A stretch of 64,000 nucleotides of DNA from Nymphaea colorata. Lineage: Eukaryota; Streptophyta; Magnoliopsida; Nymphaeales; Nymphaeaceae. The stretch is taken from assembly GCF_008831285.2 (NCBI RefSeq), contig NC_045138.2:42277115-42341114 (forward strand), written 5' to 3'. Positions 11,301 to 22,699 of this stretch are shown here, in pieces. Below the pieces are notes generated by a model. The model had not been told where the DNA came from. It saw only the letters and a program-made list of their open reading frames with translations, and searched no databases. Position 1 is the stretch's first letter, and every line of letters begins with the position of its first letter. Made by a program: the position numbers and the translations under genes.

Positions 11301-13771
11301 GTGTTGGCATTTTTACCTCTTTCTGTATATCACCTGAATTATTATGTATCTGTTAGTTCACATTTTCTGGAATTACGTGGAACCCAGTCCATGCTACAAT
11401 CATCACTACAACCATTATTGTTGTACTTTTCAGCACAGTGGTTAGTATGGTTCTCTACAATCACTTCTGTAATTCTTATTCAAGCTATATATTTCATTAA
11501 TCACTTCTGTAGTTCTTATTCAAGTTGTAAATTTCACGGTTCTTATTCTAGAGCTTGCATTGGTAAGTATGATTTCGAACATCCTTTGTGGAGTTGCTCA
11601 AGTATGTCTTATTCATGGAATTTAAATGGCTTGTATTCCACAGTTACTTAATTAGGCAAGCTTCTGTATTTGTTTTGCTCAAAGCGTGAAGAGCTGGACT
11701 GCATATGTGGCCATTTTGGCATAACTCCATAATGGTCCACATTGAAAACTGTTAAAGAATCTCTAAGTTCACTTTACGAAGCATCTCATTTATTTATATC
11801 TTAGTTGGAGTTAGGATCCTTTATCCAAACAGGGGCTTCTATGGTGTTTTCATTGAATTAACAAGTCACATTTAACCGCATCAACTTGCCTTATTCCAAG
11901 AGGTAAGGGCCTTGTCTATTTTATGTCTTAGTCTATAGGATTTAGGAACCTTTAACCCAAACCAAGGAAAGGAAATGGGGATGTGGTGATGCTTCCTTTC
12001 TTTTCCTCTTCCTAATTCACAAAAAAAAAATTGATTTTAGTTATCTTCTATTTGTTCTTTTTATTAGGAATATTAACTCAAGGTTATCATAAAAGAAATT
12101 ATTTCATCCGTGTCTGCAAGTGAGGTGAAACCATTTTTAGATAAACAGTGATATGATTGAGTAATAATATATAAATGCATCAATTCGATATATTTGATAA
12201 TATAAATGAAATTTAAAGATTGAAGGCAGGAAGGCTCTAGGTGCTAAATAGCAACTATAAAAACCACACTTACCAGTGGAAGATTGAGGGCAGGAAGGGA
12301 TCTGAACAGTTATCAAGTATTATAAGTGAGGTTTTTCTTGGGTATAATATGATAGAGTTGTTTTTCTTGGGGAAAATCTTGAAAAAATCTCGACAAGTTT
12401 TTTTTTTTTTAAAAATAAAAATATCCTAAACTTCACATGTGAAAAATGTGAAATAAAAACCTAATAACAAAAAATGTGAAAAAAACGTGTTTTTTCGTTT
12501 TTTTATTTTAAAAAACACGTTATTTCTTCTTTTCTAGGCTGATCTGTTTTTATATTTTTTTCACGTTTGTTTCAAATAAAATGTGTTTACCGTGACGCTG
12601 TGTTCGAAACAAAGACAAGCCTGCTCGGTGCTAAATGGCAACTTTGGAGATTTTCTGTTGTACTGTTAGATGGACAATAAAAATTAAACATTTATACAGA
12701 TGGATTTGCAAGGGGACTATGCAGATGGATTTCAATTTCCATTTTCTTGACACCTTAGTTAACAGTTTTTGGTACATGTAAGTAGGAGTAACAGAACGAT
12801 TTGGAAATTTTTTGTCATACATTACGACTGATCTACAAAGGATGTGATTGCCGGACCTTATGACAAGATCCTCTAATGCATGCACGTTTCCTGGTGCATC
12901 ACAAGTGATCTAAAAGAACTAACATTCTAGGGAGGAAGCCGCTAATACACCTGTGGATTAGAATTAATTGCTTTAAAATTGTGGAGAATCTTTGGAAAAT
13001 ATTGGACAGATGTTTGGATAAATTCAGCGTCATAGGCATAAGCAAAATGGAAGTCAACCACTGTATATCGTATAGTAGATGCAGATGCCACTCAAGGAGG
13101 AGCTGAGTGCATTGCCAGATAGAATATTTTCTAGAAAAGAAGTGTTCAAATACACAACTCAAATGATCTCCCATGGCTTGGTCTGGCTTGTAATTGATTA
13201 TAACAATCTTACTTTTGTCAAGGCAGTGTGTTATGCTCTTTTGATCATGCGTTGGCGATTATACTGAAGCCAACAAATATTATGTTCTCGAATTTTATGC
13301 CAAATGTAAATTTTATTTTAACATGTAGTTGGCGAACAGATCATGCTACTTTGTTTCATGCGGTTCAAGCTTAATTGCTTAATTATGGCCTCTGTGCATT
13401 CCTGAGTTACTTTCGTTCTTTTGTCTGGTAACATATCCTTTCAAAAATAACTTGAAGGTGTAGGAAGAAGAAAGAATCATATCTTTTCAAAGTTTCAGGT
13501 TTTTGGACTGCTGACGAAGCCATTGGTGGATGTATTACTTCCACATCACCGGGCACCTGTACAGCAAGCCACCTGGGCAGAATCATCGTCTGTAAAGGAA
13601 GGGGACGTGCACATTCCCTTTCTTTCACTGGAGGAGTCGGCTGCCAGCAGCATGCAACGGGCTAAGAGCAGCCTGACGATGCTGCTGGAGACACCAGTGA
13701 GAACTATCCACTGTTTATGGAGGCGATTTGATGACACCTACATGCGGCCAGTCTTTGGTGGACCAAGCTAA
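5161..13771 (+). CDS. NHX: NHX-type vacuolar Na+(K+)/H+ antiporter, 3' four exons
   Basis: Partial gene; exons at 5161-5302, 11209-11271, 11357-11440 and 13499-13771, each with AG/GT borders and compatible phase. They join to 186 residues ending in a TAA stop. What is seen: a membrane segment ending LLGRAAFVFPLSALSNYM; the family signature VIIWWAGLMRGAISIALAFN with its conserved arginine; a last membrane helix (TIIVVLFSTVVFGLLTKPLV); and a hydrophilic tail ending RRFDDTYMRPVFGG, typical of class-I plant NHX proteins. Known for the family: electroneutral exchange of Na+ or K+ for H+ at the tonoplast, for salt storage, pH and turgor. The N-terminal two thirds are not in the window. The first intron (5.9 kb) and third intron (2.1 kb) carry transposon debris. 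It is most like the NHX3/NHX4 branch by its tail, an inference from memory. The gene could be functional, but the missing 5' exons leave this open. Confidence 0.9.
5303..6480. other. NHX intron, no recognisable gene
   Basis: AT-rich intron DNA. A stretch near 5510-5560 (TCCACATTGGACTCACAACTT) resembles another near 10555-10590, suggesting a dispersed repeat. No coding or RNA signal was recognised. Confidence 0.5.
6486..6608. mobile_element. Small MITE with imperfect terminal inverted repeats
   Basis: The left end reads TTTTTTGTCACTAAAAACCAT. The right end, on the opposite strand, reads TTTGTGTCATTAAAAACCAT, so the two ends form an imperfect inverted repeat of roughly 20-24 bp around about 75 bp of non-coding core. 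Size and structure fit a MITE. No clear target duplication was read, so the superfamily is not assigned. Confidence 0.55.
6642..6772. repeat. Duplicated C-tract / (TA)n low-complexity unit
   Basis: The phrase AACTGATTTTAGTCTCTCCCC followed by a poly-C run and a TATATA run occurs twice, starting near 6642 and 6705. It is a direct duplication of about 64 bp made of simple sequence. Confidence 0.75.
7841..8034. repeat. 57-bp tandem repeat, 3.4 copies
   Basis: Units start at 7841, 7898, 7955 and 8012 with GGCACCTCCACACGACCTGG; the first three are essentially identical and the fourth is partial and diverged. The period of 57 is a multiple of three, so a minus-strand frame repeats a 19-residue unit without a stop (VWRCLLWTSFLPYKSMTQV). 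Near identity implies recent duplication. Confidence 0.95.
8318..8349. repeat. (GA)n microsatellite
   Basis: About 30 bp of AG dinucleotide repeat in the leader of the copia relic, between its primer-binding site and gag. Confidence 0.9.
8414..9149. other. Probable copia LTR remnant, then intron DNA without genes
   Basis: The sequence starting TGGCTGGGGTTTGG at 8414 is where the minus-strand 5' LTR of the adjacent relic should end. Its far end and a partner LTR were not found. The rest is AT-rich intron sequence with no coding signal. Confidence 0.4.
9150..10250 (+). pseudogene. Ty1/copia reverse transcriptase / RNase H relic
   Basis: Plus strand. 9195-9357 reads with few breaks as the copia reverse transcriptase active-site region: VDDIIVVGN (the YVDD box with Y changed), then FKMKDLGELIYIFGVNI. 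A second copy of the KMKDLGELRYIFGVDI motif follows at about 9668, and an RNase H start (THTDANR) near 10052. Stops and frameshifts are frequent. It lies in sense orientation in the NHX first intron and contains a 369-bp tandem duplication. No LTRs were seen. Confidence 0.75.
9297..10025. repeat. 369-bp tandem duplication in a copia relic
   Basis: The phrase CAAGATGAAGGATCTTGGAG occurs at 9297 and 9666, and similarity continues through CCTCTTGATTTCTTAG, GTAAATAAGAGGTAAAACT and TTTTCTCCATTAGCCTGG to the ends of both units. The copies differ at many sites and by small indels, so the duplication is old. Confidence 0.85.
10251..11208. other. NHX intron end, no recognisable gene
   Basis: AT-rich DNA leading to the acceptor TATTCTTCAG before the exon at 11209. 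No coding or mobile-element structure was recognised beyond a short similarity to 5510-5560. Confidence 0.5.
12240..12643. mobile_element. Non-coding insertion (about 370 bp) in NHX intron 3
   Basis: The 17-mer GGTGCTAAATAGCAACT at 12240-12256 recurs at 12627-12643 with one mismatch, as expected of a target-site duplication round an insertion. The enclosed DNA includes TTTTTCTTGGGTATAATATG and a region with many ATGTGAAAAA/AACACGTTTT phrases. A similar series lies at 31735-32015, so this looks like a dispersed non-coding family. It has no protein-coding capacity. A long variable duplication would suit a retroposon, but no poly(A) end was identified. Confidence 0.5.
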
Positions 13772-14248
13772 ATCACAAAATGATGCAAATAATTTTGTAA
13801 GAATCCCGCACCGGAGAGAACATATAACATCTGTTGTTTGTGCTGCTGATAAATTGTCTAGCTGTATTGCCTCTACCTTTTTCCTTCAGTATTATCTATA
13901 CAGATAAAATGTGAGTTAAAAATCACCCTCGCGTACTTGTTTTGGGACAGACGAAAAAAATTCTATCCCTTGGATTTGGTATCTATGAGCGAATAATCGG
14001 CCACAGGAAGTATGGGTTGCCAAAGGCGCCTTCAAATATTCACTTATTTATATAAACTATGTCTGAAATAGTGCCCTTCTGCCCACCAGGTACAGGTTGC
14101 TCTTGGCGAAAATAAAGGCTTATTCTTTTACCAGCTTTAATATATCGAAAAGGCGTTACAGATGAAGGTAAAATAAAAGCTACCAACATAAACAAATTGG
14201 TACTGCAATCAACTACTTATGTTCGATAGGTTATAGCTATGAGCTATG
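13772..14248. other. NHX 3' flank
   Basis: Sequence after the NHX stop, presumably 3' UTR and downstream DNA. AATAAA-like signals are present (GATAAA near 13900, AATAAA near 14113) but none can be chosen. It ends at CTATG (14244-14248), the left target duplication of the copia insertion. Confidence 0.5.
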
Positions 14249-14700
14249 TGTTGGCGAACTCCCTTGATTCACACTCAATGGCCTCTTTTTTTTATAAGGC
14301 ATAATGAGGATTCACACTCAATGGCCTCTTTTTTTTATAAGGCATAATGAGGAGGGGCTGCAACGCAGCAAGGAGGGAATGCAGAGGTACGACAAGGGCA
14401 GAGAGAGAGAGTACAAGGACGACAGGGGAAAGAGAGAGGAGGTGAACCACACGGCAGCAAAAAAAATCTTTTTTTTCTTTTTTTTTTTGGCGTGCTCTTC
14501 TCAACTACTTAACGCTAAAAAGGGAAACATCATTTAAATAAAACAAAAAAAAAAAGTAAAACTTGACCCTCAAGTTAGTAACCGCTTGGTCGTTCCCATG
14601 ATCTCCTCCACTTAGCTGGACTCTCGCACCATTTTCTCCATTTATCTTTAACCACTCATGATCTTGGGAACCACACACACATTCTCAATTTCTCCTCACA
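14249..14700 (-). repeat. 3' LTR of the copia element
   Basis: It is similar over most of its length to 24335-24784, sharing TGTTGGCGAACTCCCTT, GAGAGAGAGTACAAGGACG, TTAACGCTAAAAA and CTCGCACCATTTTCT. It contains a private 43-bp tandem duplication (14266-14351). Its internal end lies beside a polypurine tract. It seems to lack the last 14 bp present in the other LTR. Confidence 0.9.
14266..14351. repeat. 43-bp tandem duplication within the 3' LTR
   Basis: The unit GATTCACACTCAATGGCCTC plus TTTTTTTTATAAGGCATAATGAG occurs twice, at 14266 and 14309, almost without change. The partner LTR has one copy, so the event followed insertion of the element. Confidence 0.9.
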
Positions 14701-14739
14701 ATCTCTCCCCCCTAATCCTGGTGTGGTTCAAGGTCTCAA

Positions 14740-17383
14740 CACCCAACAAGTCCGGCATTGTTGCCAACCTTGCTACCGGCAATGCCTTTGTCAATAGATC
14801 CGCTCGTTGCTCATCTATTCTCACAAAATCCACAATAATTTGTCCTCTTTCGATGCATTCGAGTATGAAATGGAACTTTGTGTCAATATGTTTGCTGCAT
14901 CCACGAAAAACTGGATTCTTCATCAGAGCGATTGTGGACTTACTATAAACATATAACTTCACTGCTTGCAGGCCTCTTCCAACCAGCTCGGCCAGCAGTC
15001 TTCTGAGCCAGAGTGCCTAGCACACAGCCGCAGTTGCTGCCATGAATTCAGCCTCGCATGAAGACAAGGCTACGGTTTTCTGCTTCTGCGAGTTCCATGA
15101 GACTAGACTTTTATTTACATAGAATGCCATGCCTCTGGTGCTCTTCCTGTCATCGATGTCGCCCACCAAGTCATATCTGTGAACCTGACAATCACCTCTT
15201 CTTCTCTTCCTCTGGTGTATACAAGACCGAAGTGGATTGTTCCTTTTAAATATCGCAGAATCTACTTCACTACCTTGTGGTGCATCATTGTCGGTCTTTC
15301 CATGAATCTGCTTGCTACACTGACGGCATACGAAAGATCTAGTCTTGTGTGGAGAAGATACCTCAGACATCCGATGACTCGTCAATACTATGTTGCATCT
15401 ACCGGCTGTACTTCGGGATCCTTATTCAATTGTGACCTTGGTTCCATAGGGATTTTAGTGGGATTGCAATCAAACTTGCCAAATTGAGTTAGCACTTTTT
15501 TGGCATAGGCTGCCTGCATGATCCATATACTGTCTTTGCCTTGTGCCACCTCGATCCCAAGGTAATAGTTGAGCAGGCCGAGATCGCTCACATAGAAATC
15601 AGCCATCATCTGCTTCTTGAATGTCATGATTGCCTCTAAATCCTCCCCTGTTACAATTAGATCATCAACATAAACTCTGATGATGATGTCGGCGCGATCT
15701 CTTCCCCTTGTATACACGACATGTTCCAGTGCGCATTTTGAGAACCCAAGGTGCTTCAGGCTTCAATCCAGCTGCGTGTTCCAGGCGCGTGGTGCTTGCT
15801 GGAGACAGTACAACGCCTTGCTTAATTTGAGTACCATATGCTCCTTGTTCTTCACCGTGAAACCCTCCAGTTGAGCTATATAGACCTCCTCCTCAAGTTC
15901 GCCATTGAGGAATGCTGACTTGACATCGAGATGATGGACTTGCCACCCACGACTGGGTATGATGGTAAGGATGACTCGTACGGTGTTGAGCAAGGCGACC
16001 GGCGCAAACACCTCCTCGAAGTCAATCCCTTGCCGCTGGACATAGCCCTTCACGACTAATCTGGCCTTATGCTTGATCACCTCTCCGTCTAAGTTTTTCT
16101 TCAATTTGAACACCCATTTGAGTCCAATTGCTTTGGTTCCGGTCAGCAAGGTTGCCAGCGTCCAGGTCGACTTTTTATCAATGGATTCAATCTCCTTGGC
16201 CATAGCTTCCACCCATGCCGGTTGGCCGGCCACGTCTTGGTAACACGACGGCTCCTCTATTGCCACGAGCATGACCTCTTCTTCAACGTCTTCATCGTCG
16301 AGTTTGACGCGCTGAGCGTCTCTCATGATATCATTGATGTATCTATACCAAACAGGTCCGTCATTGCTGTCCTCCATCTCTGAGGCCGCGACAGTTTCAT
16401 CCGCCAGCAATCTCTGAGTTGGCGTGACCACCATCGTTGCTTTGCTGCCCATCGGTGTTGATGAAGAAGCCTGATAGCCTAACTCCATGGACACCGACCC
16501 TCCTGCTTGTCTACTTGCAACTGAGTTGCCCACTGCTGACTCACTGTTAGACTCCTCCTCAACAATGAAATTTGACTGTTCACTGCTTCTTGCATCCATG
16601 TTCCATTTCCACTTCAGTTTTTCTTCATATTTAGCGTCACGACTTACATGGATTCTCCCGCACAGTGGATCAAATAGTCGGTGCACCTTGCAGCCGTCCT
16701 CGAAGCCGAGATACACCATTGGCTGGCTACAATCATCGAGCTTTTTTAGGTGTGGGGTCATCACCCTAGCATGTGCCGCACAACCGAATAACCGAAGATG
16801 TGCAAGATCTGGTTTTTTGCCACTCTAAGCTTCATACCGGGTGCACTCACTCATGGCCTTCGTAGGCAAGCGGTTCAATAGATAGACCACGTGCCATACT
16901 GCCTCCCCCCAAAATCTTCCCGGCATACTCATGCTCTTGAGGAGAGATCTTGCCATCGCCATCACCATCCTGTTCCTCTGCTCCACCACACCATTTTGTT
17001 GTGGTGAATATGTTGTGGTGAGGTGCCCTGCAATGCCAGCATGTTCATACACATTGGCAAACTCGAGAGAAAGGAACTCGCCTCCCGGATTGATCCTAAG
17101 CGCCTTGATGCGATGCCCGCACGCGTTCTCGACCAGTGCCTTGATCCTCATGAACGTCGAGCATGCCTGATCTTTTGTTCTGAGCACACACAGGCACATC
17201 TAACGAGAGATGTCATCAACGATTAGTAAGAAATAACTATTATCGGCAAGGGTGGGTGGTGTGATCGGTCCACAAAGATCAGCATGCAAGAGTTCGAGTA
17301 GCTCCTTCGCTCGATAGTTGGCTGCTGACGGGAACGACTGTCTCGTCTACTTTGCCACCAAGCACTCTCGGCATAACTGCACG
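14740..17383 (-). pseudogene. Copia pol: integrase, reverse transcriptase, RNase H
   Basis: Minus strand. Integrase, about 17375-16825: LLELLHADLCGP, then INPGGEFLSLEF (catalytic D of the usual D-x-G-E-F replaced by N-P), then YSPQQNGVVEQRNR and the late FWGEAVW motif. Reverse transcriptase, 16764-15388: KHKARLVVKGY, WQVHHLDVKSAFLNGEL and the active-site box YVDDLIVTG. RNase H, about 15385-14700: LSSCEAEFMAATAAV and later the catalytic-domain tail. Breaks lie near 17210, 16800, 15765, 15390 and 15000, so the frame is lost but every domain can be recognised. The TGLTG-like linker is rich in acidic residues as in other copia polyproteins. Confidence 0.88.
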
Positions 17384-18878
17384 TAAGCCTGGGCATCGGC
17401 CCGGCCCGGCCCGGTTTGGATTCGCCGTTAAGAAAACGGGCCGGATATGACCGGCCAATTACCCGGCCCATTTATTAAAGAGCTGGGCCGGGTACCAGGC
17501 CTCGCCTTCCCAGCCTGAGGTCCGGCCCGGCCCATCTACAATTGATATTCGGGTCGGGCGGGTCGGGTCAGGCGGGCCGGGCTGGGCCCGATGCCCAAGG
17601 AACAGGTCTTTGCAGCTACTCGCTGCTTGTGCTTTAATGATGTGATAAGCATCTAGACATATATAATTCATGGAAATTGATCAATCTTTATATTCAAGAA
17701 AACAATCAGCATAACCATTATTCTGAACCTGCCAGGGGAACTCAAGAATCTCAAATAGAAATCAGAAATAATCATGATCAGATATCACAATCAGATGTAC
17801 TATAAGGAAACCAAGCCACACTGATAGATGTGAGGTCTGCACGTATTTTGGATCCCAGGTCACATTTTAAAAAAAGGTCACTATCATACAATTTAAGAAA
17901 CAAATAAACAATTACAAACTTTCAGAAATGATAAATGCTTTATATGCCTTCATTAATCATTCAAAGTTGAAAATGAGCATAATAAAGATTATAAAGTACA
18001 ATAACTATTTCCCTTGGACAACAAGCAATACACAAGCTTTATAGTAAGAAAAGATCCCTTCAAAACTGAACACAATGATATAGTAGCCACTGAAGGCAGC
18101 AGTAGAGCTATGCTAGGCTGGGAAAGAGGAGGGGAAGCAATAGGCAGAAACTAAAATTTAAATGGTCCATCAACAGAGTTTAAAAAATCAAAGTAAACAT
18201 CTTCAAAGCCCATCAGCAACCTAGAAATGTCCATCTGCAAATCTGCAATTTCACATGAAAAAGTAAATGTTAATAAGAATTCCAAGTGCTTGTTTGCAAG
18301 CATACATGTGAGTTGAGAGAGATAGAGCAACTTAAAGGTCAATTGAAATGATTACATCATACAAGACATATTTGATGAAAGGTTCAATTTTCAGCGCCTC
18401 TTCAAGCTCAAACAAGTTCAGTTTCGACTGTAGAGCACATCATACCATCAATAATCATTTCAACATTAACTCTATGTAGGAGTGTGTATAAATGTGATTG
18501 AGTTCCCACATGTTAGTATTGCAGCAAATTCTAAGCCATAACCATTACAAGTTTTGTGAATAAGCAACCAACATATGCACAGATGGAATGAAGTGCTAAT
18601 GCATTAGCAAAAACCACACTTTCAATGAAACAAAGATAGAGAATAAATTGAAGAATCACCACTCACAAGGCAGAATTGCTTCAGTTGTATGATAATCAAA
18701 CATTGGATTAACTTTCCTCGTCAGAATGGTGCTCTGCATCATGAGAACTGTAACACATATTAATTTAAGCAGACTACTATGTTAATATGTAAAATAAATT
18801 AGATTGAACTTTGAACGACTTACATTTCACACAAGTTGCTTGCATCACGAATCCAACTCTGTGTGCATATTAATGATT

Positions 18879-20707
18879 CTACATTTTCAGGAGTAGTTGA
18901 GCATCGATAATCATTAAGAATTCTTCTTGATATACTGAAGCAACTATAGATACAAGAATAGCTAATACATCTCGAACCATCTTTGCTACAATTTTATGTT
19001 TGCTTTCATTTGTCTTCCACCAAGATAATATGTCGAAGTCTGTAATAGGTGCAATTTCTTCCAATGGATCACTCAAATATTTGTCTAGATCTGTGTGAAC
19101 TGCTACAGAAGATACAGAGCTGACATATGCTTTGAACTCACATCTAGCGATACTTTTATATTCTTCCGCTGCAATCATGGTACTAGTAGATGAATTGCCC
19201 CTTTGCATATTACTCATGTCACTGTCACCATACATATTTTTGTATTCAACATATAATTCATAAAGGATGCTCTCTATATCTTCAATTTGACCATTTCATC
19301 ACATTTATCCAAATCATTAAGCAAATATTTCAAGTATGACAACTTGAACCTAAGATCCAAAACAAATGCAATTGCAAAGAGAATATTGTATCTCTTGAAG
19401 TATTTGTCAAATTTCTCTTGCATTTTGCATATCAATGCCCTTATATGTTCATTTGACAAACCACGATGTACATGCAAATGATGGTAAATTGATAAAAATT
19501 CTTCAAATACAAGATTAAACATTATCTGCTTAGAGGTAGAGAATAGATTTGTTGCATTGTAGAACACCTTTAAGAACTGACATAGATCAGATGCATGAGA
19601 CCACTCATCCTCAGAAGGCAAACATACATAATTAAGATCACAGGCTGCCAAATGTTGAAAGACATCTTGAAATAACAATGCATCTCTCAACATTATAAAT
19701 GTAGAATTCCATCGAGTAGGAACATCATAGTTTAAATTTTTTTTCTCATTCAAACCCATTGCCTTTACTCATTCCTTGAAGACATGTAGTCGTTTTGGTG
19801 ATCCCCTTACATATTTGACACTGTCATGAATTTTTGAAATTGTTTCATCTATATCATTCATACCATCCTTAACCATGAGATTTAAAATATGTGCACCACA
19901 ACGAATATGAAAGTGTTCCCCTCTCAATGGAAATGAAATATTGTTTTTTTTTTTCTATGGTCCTTCTTATTAAGCTTATTCCACTATCATTTGCTGAACA
20001 GTTATCAGCAGTAACAGAAAACAACTTCAATTGAATTTCTCACTTACTAGTAATGCACTCTAATAAAACCTCACATATAGAACTTGCATTATGTGGTGGA
20101 GGCACGTACAAAATTAAGTATATGAGAGTGCAACTACCAAATTGTATCAATATATTGAGTTGTCAAGCATAAATATCCTAACGTCTGTTGTGAGGTCCAC
20201 ATATCAAATGTCAATGAAACCCGCCGCACGTGATTATTTAAAAGTCCTTGATATCTCATTTTTTTAGTCTTGTACATTGACTGAACCTCTTTAGTAAGTG
20301 TTTTTCTAGAAAATGGAACAAACCTTGGATTGCAAGCCTTTAGAAGATCATTATGATAATCATATTATGCAAAATTGAAATAAAGTCCATGCATTATCAC
20401 ACACTTAGCCATACATTTTCTTATAGTCTCCATATCAAATTTATGTACCTAAAGAAGTGTTACCAAATTCACTAACTCCAAATGCCAAAGTTCTTTTGAG
20501 CACAATTATCTGCATGCCGTTTTAAGTGGCTCGTACCATTAGAACTATGTCCACTAAGTCATTGTAGTATGAATCATTCCATATTGCTGAAGTTCTTTTA
20601 CTCTTGGATTCAACAGGCTGTTCAGTATACGAAAACGATTCATTCTCCTCCATATCTACCGCCGGACGATATTCTTGATTCCGAGAGTGGGAAGACATAT
20701 CATTCAT
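18879..20707 (-). pseudogene. hAT transposase (RICESLEEPER/Ac-like), decayed
   Basis: Minus-strand pieces in order: an N-terminal leader starting at 20707 (MNDMSSHSRNQEY), then RRVSLTFDMWTS near 20215, the catalytic-region text ADNCSANDSGISLI near 20000, then FHIRCGAHILNLMVKDGM near 19880. The piece at 19759-19274 carries YDVPTRWNSTFIMLRDAL and the DUF4413-like EKFDKYFKRYN...LDLRFKLSYLKYL. The C-terminal dimerisation region at about 19235-18879 contains DFDILSWWKTNE and MVRDVLAILVSIVAS and then degenerates. Stops and frameshifts occur throughout, and the BED zinc finger expected near the N-terminus is not legible. It cannot encode an active enzyme. Confidence 0.88.
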
Positions 20708-21299
20708 TTTTTAATAAAATCCAAACAACCTACGCACATGAAATTGTTCAACTCTTAACTAAGAAATCATAAACCATCAAGCATGAAACACCACAAGAAA
20801 TAGACTAATTCCAAACAATTTACATGGACACTACAATAGAAGTTAAATAAAAGCCAATATGTGATCTTTCCCTATGACCCAAACAAGTTTATTTTATCCA
20901 CATGTCAACCAAACAATAGTGAATTGAGCATTCCTTCAGCCAATGGAAGGTCTTTAACAACTGAATGCATAGGTATTTTGAAAATAGTTGTAAATAACAT
21001 AAAAACCTCTATATTCCAAAAGTTAATTTACACCAAAATTAAATTTAAAAGTTATTTTTCATCTTGCAAATATTGAACCATGGTTGTGATGTATTAGATG
21101 CTAATAGAAAATATTCACTTGTGTTTTCAACTGAAATAAAGCAGAACAACAATAGATGGAACAAGAATAGATGATAGGCACACTTCACAAATACAGCAAT
21201 ACATAGAGGAAATATAGCAGCAATAACTAAGCATTTTATGTTTGTGGAAGAATCACTAACAGAATTTTGACTGCACAGAAAAATTAAAAGAAGTTTAAG

Positions 21300-21575
21300 A
21301 AGACATCAGAATCCCACAAACATCAGCCTCCACATTACTGAAACTGACACACAACTATGAGTATTAAGAACTTCGTATCAGCATTAAGGACTTCGTATCA
21401 GCAACAAACATCAGCCTCCAAGTCAACCAAACCAAGACAAGAAGCATCTATAAATAACTAATCAAATGGCACAAAATATTTTTGACAAACTGATATACCA
21501 TCAAAAACATGTTTATGCATCAAAATCCATAAACAAAACAACCTCCATATTACTGAAACTGACACACAACTACAT
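21300..21575. repeat. Short duplications inside the hAT element
   Basis: The phrase ATTACTGAAACTGACACACA recurs at about 21335 and 21548, and a 24-bp unit ending GACTTCGTATCAGCA is tandemly repeated near 21363-21403. The surrounding DNA is non-coding. Confidence 0.7.
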
Positions 21576-22699
21576 CCACAGACATTTAAGTTTACCTCTC
21601 TTTGTCATAATGCAGCCTCTTTCCTGCATGCAAAGTTCTCTAGATGTTAAGAGATTTTGATGGAATCAGTTAGCAGACATATTTAACATGAATTCTAGTT
21701 TTTACCTGCTCAGTAACCTAGCCTCTAGGGACACACCTTCTCCCAGGGCAGCAACCTGACTAGGAAAAGGATGTTGTTAATAGATAAAAGAGCAAAAGAA
21801 AGAAGATATGGCACATGATCACAGTACAACTCATGCCAGTCATAAAGCAAACAACGCTAGTCATGAAGTCTCTCTGTGTGTGTGCGTGGGGTAAGAAACT
21901 CCATGTATATACAATACAACTGAAATAATCAGATGCATGAGTTCAGGCTTTTAAAGATGGATCAAAAGCAACAGAAAGAGAAGGGAAAATTGAAATTGGT
22001 AGCAGAAATGCCCATCTGTTGTCACAGTCTTACTTGAAAGATGAAGTTTGAGGAGATCGTCGCCTCTTTAGCTATTTCTCTACCAAAACAAGAAGCAATA
22101 GTGGTATGATAGGAGCTCAACTGCGCATAACATTATACAAGGAAATGGAGTTGCAGAAAGGTTACACAAATGACTTAAAGAAGTCCACTGCAAACAAGAA
22201 AAAAGTTCCAAATAACAACATGTTGAAATGCTTCTGCAACACACACAAGAAGAGAAAGAGCAAGCAAGCAAGCAAGGGACTTATCTCTTCAAAACCCGTC
22301 GGGCGTTGCTGTCGTTGAGCGGCTGAGCCACTAGAGGAGACAAAGAAAGTAGGTGGTGGACTGGAGGTCGACGGTGGCTGTGGCAGACCAGCGGCAGTGC
22401 GGCGATGGTGTCTCAGCTCTCTCTGTTTCCAACCAAACAAAACCCTAACAAATCACAAATGCATCGAATGTGGAAGAGTGAAAAAAATTTTGATCGATAC
22501 ATTTCATAATGGGCCGAACGGGTCCCAACGGGCTTAATTGATAACCCGGACCCACCATTATGCTGTCGAGCCGGGCCGGGCACAACGGCAGGCCGCCTGG
22601 ATGATAAATTTAAGGCCTGGACCCGGTCCCGGACCGAGCTGGGTATCGGGTACCCGGTGGCAGCCCGACCCAGTGCCCAGGTCTAACTACACGGGGTGA

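Larger units (their letters stand above)
17384..22685 (-). mobile_element. hAT DNA transposon inserted in the copia integrase
   Basis: It is bounded by 8-bp target duplications with one mismatch: ACTGCACG at 17376-17383 and ACTACACG at 22686-22693. Terminal inverted repeats are TAAGCCTGGGCA at the left and, on the opposite strand, TAGACCTGGGCA at the right. Both subterminal regions are full of GGCCCGG / CCCGGCC / GGGTACCCGG-type motifs (17396-17590 and 22500-22675) in an otherwise AT-rich element. A decayed transposase on the minus strand lies at 18879-20707. The 8-bp duplication, ends and transposase all place it in the hAT superfamily. Confidence 0.93.

Noticed and set aside
12899-13267. 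Open frames on both strands in NHX intron 3
   Set aside because: Some copia RNase H-like flavour was suspected but no motif could be read with confidence.
14658-17226. Several plus-strand frames opposite copia pol
   Set aside because: They are antisense shadows of the minus-strand integrase, reverse transcriptase and RNase H.
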